Below are positions 21,776 through 32,934 of a stretch of DNA of 64,000 bases, piece after piece. Source of the DNA: Ceratotherium simum simum (taxonomy: Eukaryota; Chordata; Mammalia; Perissodactyla; Rhinocerotidae). Under the pieces are notes generated by a model that was not told the origin of the DNA, searched no databases, and was given only the letters and a program-made list of their open reading frames with translations. A program made the position numbers and the translations under genes. The DNA lies in assembly GCF_000283155.1 (NCBI RefSeq), contig NW_004454180.1, positions 19,835,247 through 19,899,246 on the forward strand, written 5' to 3'. Every line of letters starts with the position of its first letter. The first letter of the stretch is position 1.

Positions 21776-22239
21776 CCTCATGGTGGTGATGGTGGGTAAC
21801 CAGGCTCTGTGGACCTGGTTTGGAGGAGGAGCGGACCATTAGGGCGTCTGATCTCCTGCCAGGCTCGTGTCACACAAGCCACAAATCCCCCCAGTAGTGT
21901 CACCTCCTACCAAGCCTGAGAGATGTCCCCAGATAGCAGGAAACTTCTCGTTTTCTCTGTGCCTGAGGTTTCCACCATCCTCAGGGTCCAAACCCGGGAC
22001 CATCAGTTGCAGTCAAAGGTCCCTGGGGTCTCCGGGTCTATTGGGCTTTGTCCCCTGCTCCTCCTCCCTTGCTGCCCTGCTGAGCCTCCCAGATCTGGGA
22101 GCTTAGATATCTGTTCAGTCCTGCCCCACCCCTGGACTCCTCAGACCAGGCCTGACATCATGGGGCAGACCCATGGGGGCTGGTGTGGGAATACCATGCA
22201 GTCTGACCACTTAGGCCAGAAGGAACGGTCATCAGATGT

Positions 22240-22450
22240 CGGGAGTTCATTACCAAATGCTCCAAGCACGGGGCTAAGAACTTTACATGAATTATACAAC
22301 GCTCACAAAGGCCCTGTCAGGCAGGCCCTGTAATTACACCCATTTTACGGATGAGAAACTAGTACTCAGAAAGATTAAACGGCATGTCCAAAGTCTCAAG
22401 GCTTGTAAGCAGCAGAGCTGGCATTCAATCTGTCTGACTTTAAATTTTAT
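22240..22450 (-). repeat. MIR SINE
   Basis: 'gctccaagcacggggctaagaactttacatg', 'cccattttacggatgagaaac' and 'gcttgtaagcagcagagctggcattcaa' are reverse-strand MIR blocks. Confidence 0.85.
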
Positions 22451-22897
22451 AACTTCACCAGAGTTTCCCACCCACCTGAGATTCTTGTTTCAAATATACA
22501 CATTCAGCAGCCCATCCTTGTCCCAGCAATGGAAATGGCAGGGGCAGAAGGAGACAAGTGATTGAAGTGAGTCTTCTGGAAAATCTCTGTGGCCCAGTTT
22601 CAGCAAGAAGTCTCCAAAATAGCCAGGTGTGGACCACAGGTAGAGGGATGCTCCCTGCAGTTGGGCCTGGCTAAGGTCCAGAGACACTCCAGAAGGCCAT
22701 CAATCCAGGGTCCAGTCAGAAGGGGGGAGGCGCTGACACACGTGCTCTGCAGCTCAGAGAGGTTCAGCATGCATGACCCACGTGACCCCATCTTCCCAGA
22801 CATGACCACCTGTAGCACCTATGGCCAGACTAAGTTTAGACACAGACGGCCCAAAAGACTGCTCCTCCTTCCCCCCACAACCTGCATCCTCCCCGCA

Positions 22898-23085
22898 ACA
22901 TTTACACAGCTCCTGTGTCGTACCAGGCACTGTTCTAAGCCCTTTCCATATGTTAACACAGTTAATTTTTATGAAAACCCTATAAAATAAGCATAAGTAT
23001 TTCCATTTTACAGATGAGGCAATTGAGGTGCTGAGCGATGGAGTATCTGGATCAAGGTCCCATAGCTGGGATTGGAGGCAGGTAG
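22898..23085 (-). repeat. MIR SINE
   Basis: 'tcgtaccaggcactgttctaagccc', 'ttccattttacagatgaggcaattgagg' and 'ggatcaaggtcccatagctggg' show a reverse MIR. Confidence 0.85.
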
Positions 23086-23489
23086 CCTGTCTCCAGAGGG
23101 CAAGGAGCTTCAGCAGACTTTGGGTGTTCACCTGAGCAGAGGTAGAGAGGGATGAACTATTTCTGGTGCTCTGTGCCTTGCTGTGTTGACGGCTAAAGAG
23201 GGGCTGCATTGCCTCCCCCATGGTGAATTTCTCCTGCCTGGACCTGAAGGCACCTCTCCCTCTGCTGCCCTCCTTCTGTGTGTGTGGTCTGGCCATGGAG
23301 TCTCCTGTCCCTCTCTTCCTTCCCAGCTTTGGCGAGGGATCTTTGCACCCTCACCAGGAGCTCCTCCTCCTCACGGGTCCAGCCCTAGAGTCTTCTGCTG
23401 TCCCTTTCTCTCTGGGATGCTGTGCTTGTCAAGCACCCAGGGCTGCTCCAAGGAGAAGAGGGGCTGAAGGGAGGGTCAGCGTGGTTTAG

Positions 23490-23561
23490 AGAAAGATCGC
23501 TGATTTAGGAATAAGACAGAACTGGATTTGAATACTGGCTTGGTCACTCACTAGCTGTGGT
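23490..23561 (+). repeat. MIR SINE, left part (split by a MaLR LTR)
   Basis: 'gaactggatttgaatactggcttggtcactcactagct' is the MIR core. The element continues at 24003. Confidence 0.8.
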
Positions 23562-24002
23562 GGGCAGAATAACGACCCCCAAAGAGATTCACTTCTTAAT
23601 CCCCCAAACCTGTGAATATGTTACCTTGCATGGCAAAAGGGACTTTGCAGATGTGATTAAGTTAGGATTTTGAGATGGGGAGATTATCTTGGATTATCAG
23701 GGTGGGCCCAATATAATCACAAGCCTCCGTCTAAGAGGGAGGCAGGAGAGTCAGAGTCAGAGAATGATATGTGAAGATGGAAACAGAGGTCAGAATGATG
23801 CAGGGCTACGAGCCAGGGAATGCAGGAAGCTCCTAGAAGCTAGAAAAGGCAAGGAACAGATTCTCCCCTAGAGCCTCCAGAAGGAACGAAGCCCTGCTGA
23901 CCCATTTTAGACTTCTGACCTCTAGACCTGTGAGATAATGAATTTGTGTTGTTTTAAGCCTCTGAGTTTGTGGTCATTTGTTACAGCAGCCATAGGAAAT
24001 GA
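23562..24002 (+). repeat. MaLR/MLT1-like LTR inserted in a MIR
   Basis: It starts 'gtggtgggcagaataacgaccccc', contains 'tgtgaatatgttaccttgcatggcaaaaggg', and ends 'cagcagccataggaaatgaat'. A MIR lies on both sides. Confidence 0.75.
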
Positions 24003-24170
24003 ATCTGCCAGCTACATGACCTTGGACAAGTTCCTCAACCGAGAAGCCCAAATTCCCTCATGTGTAAAATGGGAATATTAATGCCCACCTTGCAGGTTGT
24101 TGTGAATATTAGAAAAAGTATGTATTAAAAGTCTGGTTCATGATAAAACTTAATAAATGGTGTTGTTATG
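24003..24170 (+). repeat. MIR SINE, right part
   Basis: 'cagctacatgaccttggacaagttcctcaacc', 'aaaatgggaatattaatgccc' and 'cttaataaatggtgtt' complete the MIR begun at 23490. Confidence 0.82.
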
Positions 24171-24436
24171 AAAAGGAGGAAGAGAGAGGAGGAAAGAAGC
24201 AGAAAGAGGAGAGGAGAGAGGTTGGCGGTGATGCTACAGCAGAGCCATATTCTGAGCAATCCCAGGAGGCACACGGGTTCCATGAAGACCTGCCCAGCTC
24301 TGCCCTGGACCATCATCGGCTTTCATTTCTTTCATTTATTTTGACTTCAGGATACTCTGATCCTCCTTAGAAGGGTCAGGGAGCAAACTCTACTAATAGA
24401 CCCTTCTGAAAGCTTTGCCCCCTGACTGAGAAACTG

Positions 24437-24998
24437 AGATGTCTCAGTCTGTTCGGGCTGCTTAGCAGAATGTCACAGACTGAGGGGCTTGTAAACAACA
24501 GAAACTCGTTTCTCACAGTTCTGGAGGCTGGAAGTCCAAGATCTAGATGCTAGCAGATTCAGCATCTGGTAGTTTAGATGGCTGTCTTTTCACTGTGTCC
24601 TCACATGACAGAAGGGGCAAGGGAGCTCTCCGGGGTCTTTTAATTTTTTTTTCCCCCCAAAGGCCCGTTAGATAGTTGTATGTCATAGCTGTACATCCTT
24701 CTAGTTGCTGTATGTGGGACACGGCCTCAGCATGGCCGGAGAAGCGGTGCGTCGGTGCGCGCCCAGGATCCGAACCCGGGCCGCCAGCAGCGGAGTGCGC
24801 GCACTTAACTGCTAAGCCACGGGGCCCGTCACGGGGCCGGCCCCGGGGTCTTTTATAAGGGCACTAATCCCATTCACGGGGGCTCCACTCTCAAAACCTA
24901 ATCACCTCCCAAAGGTCCCACCTCCTGACGCCATCACATTGGGGGTTAGGTGTCAACATACGGATTTTGTGGGGGACACGAGCATTCATTCTAGAGCA
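24437..24998 (-). repeat. MaLR/MLT1-like LTR, split by an ERE
   Basis: On the + strand it reads 'tcagtctgttcgggctgcttagcagaatgtcac', 'gtttctcacagttctggaggctggaagtcc', 'ataagggcactaatcccattcacggggg' and 'acattgggggttagg'. It is the same family as 10952-11315. Confidence 0.68.
24643..24842 (-). mobile_element. ERE-type SINE
   Basis: On the + strand it runs poly(T), 'agatagttgtatgtcatagctg', 'ggatccgaacccgggccgcc' and 'ggggccgg'. A 13-bp duplication, ccggggtctttta, lies at 24630-24642 and 24843-24855. The 'cacggggcccgtcacggggccgg' end carries a short internal duplication. Confidence 0.94.
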
Positions 24999-25254
24999 TG
25001 AGGTACAGCACAGATACAAGGACCCGCCCCAATTGATGTTTCTGGCACCCGCAGTAGCTCCGCCCAACCAGGGGAAAACATTGGGTTTGTCTTTTGACCT
25101 CTCAATTTTCCAGGATTGACCAACAACAGCCTGTGCAGGAATGTGCAAAGCCCACGCTGAATCCTTCCCTCATAGAGGAACTGAGCTGGTGGCAGAGGGA
25201 GCTGTGGTCATTCACCACTGTGTACGTGTCTGCGTGAAAGCCACCAGTTTCTCC

Positions 25255-26085
25255 ACATCAGCGACATCTTGCTTTTAACATTCTAGTAAGGGGACAATGG
25301 TATCTCACAGTGGTTGTAATTCACATTTCCCTAGAGACTTATGATGTTGGACACGTTTTCATGTGCTTTTTGGCTATTTGTGTGTCTTCAAGTGTCTGTT
25401 CATGTCTTTTTGCCCATTTCAATAAATTGGGCTGTTCATCTTATTGTTGACATAAAGTCATTGCTGGTGAATGTGTAGAATGATACAACTGCTTTGGAGA
25501 GTTGTTTTAGGCAGTTTCTTAAAAAATTATACATACATCTACCCTATGACCCAGCAATTCCACCCAAGATAAATAAAAACGTACATCCACACAAAGCCTT
25601 ATACGTGAATATTCACAGCAGCTTTATTTGAAATAGCCCAAAAGTGGAAACAACCCAAATGTCCATCAAGTGGTGAATAGAAAGACAAACTGTGAAACAT
25701 CCACACAATGGAATACTATGCAGCAATAAAAATGAATTAGCTATGGATACGTGCTACAACATGGATGGATCTCAAAAACATTATGATTCCCCAAAGAAGA
25801 CAAGCAGAAAAGAGTACACACTGTATAATTCTATGTATATGAAGTTCTACAACAGGCAAAGCTTATTTATAGTGACAAACAGATCAGCAGTCGCTTTTAG
25901 GGTAGGGTATAAGAAGGAGGATTTCCCGGAAAGGGCAGGAGGGAACTTTCCGGGGTGATGGGAATGTTCTATATATTGTTTGGAGTGACGATTACCCTAA
26001 TGTTTACAATTGTCAAAATTCATCAAATTAAACATTTAAGATCTGTGCGTTTCATAGTACATGAATTATCCTCTTTAAAAAATAC
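25255..26085. repeat. L1 3' end with inverted 5' part
   Basis: Bases 25255-25435 are L1 ORF2-end sequence in reverse orientation (rev. comp. of '...gaaatgggcaaaaagacatg...'). From about 25440 to 26085 the L1 3' end continues in + orientation: 'ctatgacccagcaattccac', 'ggaatactatgcagcaataaaaatg', 'ggaactttccggggtgatggg'. Confidence 0.8.
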
Positions 26086-26880
26086 CCTGAATTATGCCTC
26101 CATTTTGAATTGCTACCACCAGGTGGCAGTGGTGCCTAGTGCCCAAGAGACTGGAAAGTTTGTGCAATGACTAAGATTCGTGAATCATTCTGTTAGTGAG
26201 GGTTCTTGAAAGCATGAGGCATGGTTTTGTGGACATGTATGTTTTATTTCAATCAATAGGACTATGCTGGAGGTCTCTCTGTTCCTGACTCTTTCTTTCC
26301 CCCATTCAGCACTGTGTTTAAAGATCTGTTTACGTTGCTGGGTATACACAGTTTGTTGCTAGTGTCTTGCTCCTTACTGTGATAGAATATTCCAATGATG
26401 GATGCCTTATGGTGTCCAGCTCTCCAACCATCACAAACAACTTTGTGATAAAATATCCTCTTACATGTCTCTTTATGGACCTGTGTGAGAATTTCTCTAA
26501 TTATACAGCCAGCAGTGGGAACCTTCCCAGTTCTACTCATTTTATTTGTTTGTTTTGATCCCCTTCTACTTGATAAATTTCCCCCAAATTAGTTGTGCTA
26601 AAACAGCTGAATCTAAGCATCCTAAACTTTTAAATTAAAGGAAATACTTGCTGTGAGTTCTTTTAATTTTTATGTCTCCTTGTAGAATATGTAATGTTGT
26701 TTATGATGTGGTTGAAATATACAAAACAGTATTGCTGACTGAGATTTGGACCTCCAAATTGATAATCATGGATTTTCTTCTACCGAATAAATTTCCCCCA
26801 ATTCTTCATGGTAAAATGGTTGAATTTAAGCAATATCCTAAATTTTAACTTAAAGGTGATGTTGTTAGAACAACTTTTAA
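26086..26880. other. No gene recognised; AT-rich
   Basis: Possible old LINE or DNA-transposon scraps occur, such as repeated 'aaatttcccccaaatt...' blocks near 26575 and 26786. I could not assign them. Confidence 0.35.
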
Positions 26881-26881
26881 G

Positions 26882-27101
26882 GCAAGTTTTCTCAACAGTA
26901 GCACCGTTGACATTTGAGCCCTGATAATTCTTCGTTGTGGGAGCTGCCCTGTGCGTTAGGGGATGTTTAGCAGCAGCCCTGGCCACTCCCCATGAGATGC
27001 CAGTAGCACCCTCCTCCTTGTTGTGACAACTAAAAATGTCTCCAGACACTGCCAAATGTCCAATGAGAGGGACAAAATCGTCTCCGGTCGAGAGCCACTG
27101 T
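26882..27101 (+). repeat. MER20-like hAT-Charlie element
   Basis: 'ttctcaacagtagcaccgttgacatttgagccctgataattc' at the left, 'atgtttagcagcagccctggcc' in the middle, and 'ggtcgagagccactg' at the right match this 0.2-kb palindromic-ended DNA transposon. Confidence 0.8.
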
Positions 27102-28224
27102 TTTAAGGTAAATGAACTTTGGGATTCACTTGGGGCCTTTTTCTAGACTCTTCCTTTCTTTTTGTCAGTTTATTTCAACCCTAATCTCAGCTACAGACTT
27201 GCAGTGTGGGGTTCCTATTAAAATGTCGGTCCTCCTCTGCTTTCTAGCTGGAATACGGCTCTTCCTGGGGACACTGACGGGCGTCCTTAGTCTTTCAGGG
27301 ACCTGAGCGCCAGGCAGTACTCTGGCTTCTCTTCTCTCCATTTCCCGGCCTCCCTCTCTCAGTCACTGCAGTGGGTCAGAGGACAAAGAGGGAATTGCTC
27401 CTTGTGTCCTCCCCAAGGAATCCAGAAGAGCAGGGAGAGCCCCACAGTGGCTGATAAGATCTCAAAAGTCTGATGACTCCGTCTGCAAGGGAAACGGAAA
27501 AGGGAGCCTCTATTTCTTTTCAGTTCTCACATCTCCTCCCCTTACTGGGTAGCTGGTCTCTCTCCAGATCTCCTTTGTAACTTAATTTGTACCCACAGTC
27601 CTTGGATGAACACCCAGAGTGATAACTGTCCCTGTATTCCTCAGCACATGGGCACTGTAAGATGCTTCTCAGGAAAAAGTTCTCTGTGGTCAAATCAGTG
27701 AGGGCAATGCTGCCTACTGGTTCCCTCCCCTGGACACTGGCAATGACCACAAGTTTATTAAAGCCTTGAGAAGCCCTTCAGATGTCTATTTTTAATCTAG
27801 CATTGCCCAGGTTAAGTGACTACAGAACCATCCCACCCCTCTCACCATCTTTTAACAAATATCTATTAACACCCTCCAGAACTGGTGTCCCAGGAAACAC
27901 AGTTTGGGAATGTCAGATATTAACAGCCTACATCTTTCGCAAATTGCCTTCAAAAGCCGTTAATGTGTTCATTCATTTATTGAAAAAAGCTGTTGAGCAT
28001 CCGCCATGCTAGGTGTTAGGGCTACAAAGATGATTTGTCCAGCAGCCCCTAGACCAGCAGGGGTGCAGGTGAGTCTGACCATCAGCAGATATGTCAAGGT
28101 CTGAGCTAGGTATTAGCGAAATGATGGGACCAGTGATTAATTCTGACACTGGAGTTCTGATAGCTCCACAGATTCGGCAATACCCCACTAAGCCTACAGT
28201 GCAAGCCTGGGCGCCTTCCATCCT
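27102..28224. other. No gene recognised
   Basis: Bases 27965-28050 contain another scrap of the 'attcattt...gctgttgagcatccgccatgctaggtg' dispersed family. The rest appears unique, without coding signal. Confidence 0.35.
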
Positions 28225-28348
28225 TGCAGTGTCAGGGGCTTGTTAGAAGGGCCGAATCTCGGGCTCCACCTTAGACTGACGAAGTGCGGACCTGCGCTTT
28301 AACAAGATCCCAGGTGACCTCTATGCACGTTACTGTGCGAGAAGCACT
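28225..28348 (+). repeat. MER5-like hAT-Charlie fragment
   Basis: 'ggggcttgttagaagggccgaatctcgggctcc' and 'caagatcccaggtgacctctatgcacg' are MER5 right-half blocks. Confidence 0.55.
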
Positions 28349-29108
28349 ACATGAAAATGAGCATACTTTCTGACGAGAACGTAAACAGAACCAAAATGCA
28401 TTTCCGTGTGGTGTCTTGGCCAAAGGCTGACCCAGTGTCCTCCAGGCCAGGCCAGGCAGAAAGAATAGGTAGAGAAGACTGGTAAAGGCAACAATTCTCT
28501 CCTCTCCTAGCCCTCACCTCGCAATGCCTGATTCAGCAGGGGAAGGCCGCAGGTATGTCATCAGGGAGCCAGGACAGGTAATGAGGCCATCCCTGTGGTC
28601 CTTCCTGCCTAGATGTCCGCCACGACTGGGTAGGCTTAATAGGTATGACTGGGAAGAAGGGAATGAGCGGGTTCAGAGGGTAAGGGGATACACCGTCTCT
28701 GCTGTGGACCAGGCAACTGGCTTAGTAGGCCCAGGGCTCAGGGCTCTGTATGGAGAACTTTTAGCTTCTTCCTCTTGATCCTCAACACTGGTCAAGGGAG
28801 GAGGCGCAGGGAGGGCTCACGGCAGCATCAGGAAGCAAAGACGTTCAGGGCGAGTGTGCCTAGAGGCTGAGTGGGTGGTCCGGTTTTGCAATCTCTTTCC
28901 CTCCCAACAGGCCATGCCCTGGGCACTGGTGGGACGAGCTCTGCAGGCCACAGTGAGACCGCAGGCACCGGGCCTCAGCGAAGGCCTGGGTGAGGGCCCG
29001 GGTGAGGGGCCGGGGAAAGGCTCTTACCACAGACTTGCCTTGTGTTGGATGGGGTGACTAGCCCTGGTGGGGGTAACTAAGGGGAAGACACCACATCTTT
29101 AGCCACGA
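28349..29108. other. No gene recognised; GC-rich unique DNA
   Basis: The short imperfect repeat 'gggtgagggcccgggtgagggg' near 28987 is the only pattern noticed. Confidence 0.35.
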
Positions 29109-29689
29109 TGAAGGGTAGCAGAATATGCCACTGCAGGAGTTCAGGATGTGCCACCTCAGAATATGCCGCTTTGGTACATTGATTATTTTGAGCTGTAGGC
29201 ACTTGATAAACAGCAAATGCAGGGAGAGCTTTCTCTGAACTCCCCTTATCTGCCTAAGACAGATCCTCCAAAAGGAACTCGTTTGTCATAAGTCCCCTCC
29301 CCAGAGGTACCATCCACCAGGGAAGACTGACTGTTATCACAGGAGAGGAGACTAGAAGTCCACACCACACCCAGAAAACAAACTCCATCACAAACCATCA
29401 CACCTCCCATCTATTCTTCTAAGGCCCCATTTTTCTTTCCTAAAAATCATTTCCTGTCCCCTAAGAGGCCTACATCCCCCTCCCCTTTCCCTATTAAGAT
29501 GGCATTTAACCCTGAATTCTAAGCCACCTCAGGGAGTTACTCATTTTCCCTGGGTATCTCCATGTATACATGAGGTAGACATGTTAATAAACTTCTATTT
29601 GTTTTTCTCTTGTTAATCTATGTTTTATTACAGGGGTCTCAGCTAAGAACTCAGAAGAGTAGAAGGGAAATTAGTTTTCCTCCCCTGCA
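29109..29689 (+). mobile_element. Solo LTR, same family as the provirus at 48339-56823
   Basis: It starts TGAAGGGTAGCAG and ends tcctcccctgca. It carries AATAAA at 29586-29591 and a pyrimidine-rich end, and aligns almost end to end with the reverse complement of 48339-48933. No internal retroviral sequence adjoins it. No clear target-site duplication was found. Confidence 0.8.
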
Positions 29690-30484
29690 ACAGCAAAACA
29701 AAACAAAATATTGAAATACCAACACCGCCTTTCAGCATATTTCCCTGCCCTGACCCCAGGAGAATGTCTTATGTGTGATGCATCAGGGGTGCGGTCTGTG
29801 CCCTCCAGAGGGCCAGAACCCAATGCCTGGACTCGCCAGGATGAAGACTTCTGCTATTTTACTTAAATATTCCAAAGTTAAGTCAGGCAGGAATCAGGTA
29901 GACAGAGATGGGATAAGGGAGATGGCATTTCATGCCCTCCCTTGGAGGAAAAGGCCCAAGGATGGCCCAAAGGCAGGACCACACTCACCTGCGTGGGAAC
30001 AGAGACATCAACCTTCACGTTCCCATCTAGTCCTGATTAAGCTGGCCTTATTGTGTTTTCCACTCTTCAAGGACACCATTCATACCCTGCACATGTCACT
30101 GGTGGTAGAGTCCCATGCCTGTTCCCCAAGGACATGGCTAGTTCTGACTCAACTTGTTCCCCAGCAGCCCACTACAGGTGGCCCAACCTCACCCTGCCTG
30201 GAAGACCAAGAACTCCTCAGATCTCTGCAGTAGGTGCCCAGGCCGATTGGATTCACTGTAGCATCCCCACTCCTACAGGCGGCCCTCATCAGAAGGGTCC
30301 CTGCCTCACGACTTCCTCTCTTTTCTGAAGAAAGAGTTCACTGGAGAGTCGTTTGCCAAGGTTCCCGACACTAACCAGGCTGAGGCGTCCAGGAGGTGGA
30401 GGCCTTGGCTGAGACTTGCCAGGGTCAGTCTCGGTTGTTCCTGATAATGTGAGCAGAGCATGGTGTATGTGTTCTTGTATTCTC
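29690..30484. other. No gene recognised
   Basis: An open frame of 152 codons at 29775-30233 has no recognisable domain and no codon or splice context. I regard it as chance. Confidence 0.4.
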
Positions 30485-30489
30485 TGAGA

Positions 30490-30860
30490 AAAAACAAATA
30501 AAATTCTGGCTACAAAAGTAATTCATGCTCATTGTAGAAAAATTGGAAAATAAAAAAATATAAAGGAAAAAATAAATACCACCCCTAATCCCACCACCTA
30601 AAGGCAACCTCTTTGTGCATTTTGGTGAATTCCTTACAAGTTTTCTTTTTTTCTATGCACCTATGTGTATGTATTAAACATAATTGACGTCGTAATGACT
30701 GCAAGTTTCATGCTTTACTTTTTCACTAGGCAGTGCATTATAAGTTGCTGCTTATTAAACTTTGTTATAATATTCATTTTGTTATAATATTCATTAATAT
30801 TCCATCCTATCCTTCTGTAATTTAGTTAGCCATGTCCCTGTAGTGCTCACAGATTTATAT
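30490..30860. repeat. Old LINE-like AT-rich repeat
   Basis: 'aaaagtaattcatgctcattgtagaaaaattggaaaat' and 'cttctgtaatttagttagccatg' resemble a widespread old repeat, probably L1-related. Orientation and family are uncertain. Confidence 0.45.
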
Positions 30861-31677
30861 CACACTTCAGCTGGGAATGTGCAGAAAAACAGTGGTTTCT
30901 GTAATCTTTGTTTTTAGCTGAGCTAGTCTCCTGCACAACTTCCCACCTGCTTAATAGGGAAAATTAGCAAAGAGTCTAACTAAAGAATGACCTGAAGAAG
31001 CAATTTAAGGAGCTTGCCTTTAAGGCTTTTATCTTTCTACACAATCCCATTTTGCATGTCAGAAACCTGAGACTTTCTCTTTGTATCCCCTCTGTAACAA
31101 ATTCTGCTTCCTGCTCCCCCTCCTTCTCATGGATGCTGTACTGTCCGGGGCTCAGTGGAAAACGCGTGGTTTACTCAACCTGGGCACTGAGGAGTTTAAT
31201 GAAGGACTATTCACAAAGATGCCAGCTGGGCTGAGGAGACAAATAAGAAATGGCGAAGCAGTCAGGGAGTAGAGATGTGGGAGGCAGGGCCATCCCTCAT
31301 CCTGAAGGAGCAATAAGATAGATAAAGCTGCTGCTGAGAGAGGCCATCCAATAGGAACGCAAGTGGAGGAAAGCAGCCACTGCCCACCTGCAGTCTGGCT
31401 GAGAGGGAGCTGGGGAATAACTGCACTGACGTCTCTCCACCAGCCCTCTGAGCTCCTTCCAGCGCTCCCGTTACCAGAGCTGAACCGGAAGGCAGAGCAA
31501 TAAGGATGCTGCAGAGGTCAACCTCCTGGTGCACAGAGCAGCGTGGAAAGCGGTGGACAATGGATTTGCAGGGCCAAACGGAGAATAACCAGCCCATGAT
31601 TCGTGCTGAAGAGGGAAAAGACAAAAGAAGCAGGCACATTAATGATTTTCAAAATGCTGTACTATTCCCATTACATA
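30861..31677. other. No gene recognised
   Basis: This is non-coding sequence without a clear repeat signature. Confidence 0.35.
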
Positions 31678-31689
31678 TCTATTATTATT

Positions 31690-31875
31690 TTTCCCCCCCC
31701 CAAAGCCCCAGTAGATAGTTGTATGTCATAGTTGCACATCCTTCTAGTTGCTGTATGTGGGATGCCACCTCAGCATGGCCGGACAACTGGCATGTCGGTG
31801 CACGCCCGGGATCCGAACTTGGGCCACCAGTAGCAGAGCGTGTGCACTTAACTGCTAAGTCACGGGGCTGGCCCC
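31690..31875 (-). mobile_element. ERE-type SINE
   Basis: On the + strand it runs 'ccccaaagccccagtagatagttgtatgtcatag', 'gggatccgaacttgggcc' and 'cacggggctggcccc'. A 12-bp duplication, tctattattatt, lies at 31678-31689 and 31876-31887. Confidence 0.94.
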
Positions 31876-32136
31876 TCTATTATTATTATTAATATTTTGA
31901 TTGAAGTATAATTGACAGACATACATATCTCTATTGGACTTTTATGTTGTTTCTCCTTTTCACTTTTATAAATAATGTTATCTCAAAAGGGGACATCTTT
32001 CAAACTCTAAAAGTTCCAGTGAAATTAATGTATATTAAGATCTTATAATGAAAGGAGGTGCAGTGTCTCGCAGAGTCAGATGGTATTAGTTAAGTCTCTT
32101 TTGGTTGTAAGTTACAGAAACACACTAGAGCTAGCT

Positions 32137-32182
32137 TAAACTGAATAAAATAAAATAAAATAAAATAAAATAAAATAAAAGA
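32137..32182. repeat. (TAAAA)n pentanucleotide repeat
   Basis: About nine near-perfect units. Confidence 0.95.
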
Positions 32183-32490
32183 GGTGGAACGTTAATTATC
32201 AGGATTATTAGGAGACTGGGGCGTCTCCCAGGCCCAGTGGACTTCAGGAACACACTGGCAGTCTTCATTGCTTGTTCATTCTCCTCTTCTGCTCTGTAGA
32301 CCAGCTTCTTTGGTATTTCCAGTTGATGCTGCAGAAAAGGCAGCCCGTAGTACTCCCAAATTCACCACTGTGTAGTCACCAGAGACTGAATCTTACGGCT
32401 TCGTCCCTGTGTCAGTCAGGGCCCAATCAGGAGAGAGGAACCACAGGGTAATTTGAATAAGGAAAGTTTAATGTAAAGAATTATTAACTA

Positions 32491-32930
32491 TGTGGAATGA
32501 AATGAAATTGAAAAGACCCCTGAGAACCAGATGGACTCTGCGTGGTTAACTAGGACCTCAAAACAAACGGAGTCCAGCGGCCACAACGACCAGGATGTAG
32601 CCACGTACTCTGTTCTTGGAAAAACCACAGAATGCGCTCTTAAGCTTTGACTCTGCCAAAGCCCAAATAGCCACCTGGACCTAACCAATAAAACTGTGAC
32701 CTGAGCCAGCCAATCAGGATTAAGCAGGTTTGCATCCCTCATTTGCATAAGCAGACCTGAGTGGGAACCTGGGTCGGAACTTTTTCTTTCAAGGCAGCCC
32801 CCTTTTCTTTGTTCTCCCCCAAGTGTACTTTCAGTTTGCTGCGAAGGCCACTGTTTCCCCGGTTTGGTAGCTGTATGAGCAATAAAGCTTTCCTAACTAA
32901 ATTCTCGTATTCCAGATAATTTTGTTGACA
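32491..32930 (+). mobile_element. Solo LTR, gammaretrovirus-like (ERV1 type)
   Basis: The element is 440 bp, starts TG, ends CA, and is flanked by a perfect 4-bp duplication, ACTA, at 32487-32490 and 32931-32934. Inside are promoter-like ccaat elements near 32683 and 32710, an octamer-like atttgcat at 32741, and AATAAA at 32881-32886. The 4-bp duplication is typical of ERV1. Confidence 0.85.
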
Positions 32931-32934
32931 ACTA

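Noticed and set aside
29775..30233. 152-codon open frame
   Set aside because: It has no domain, splice context or repeated protein feature. It is likely chance.
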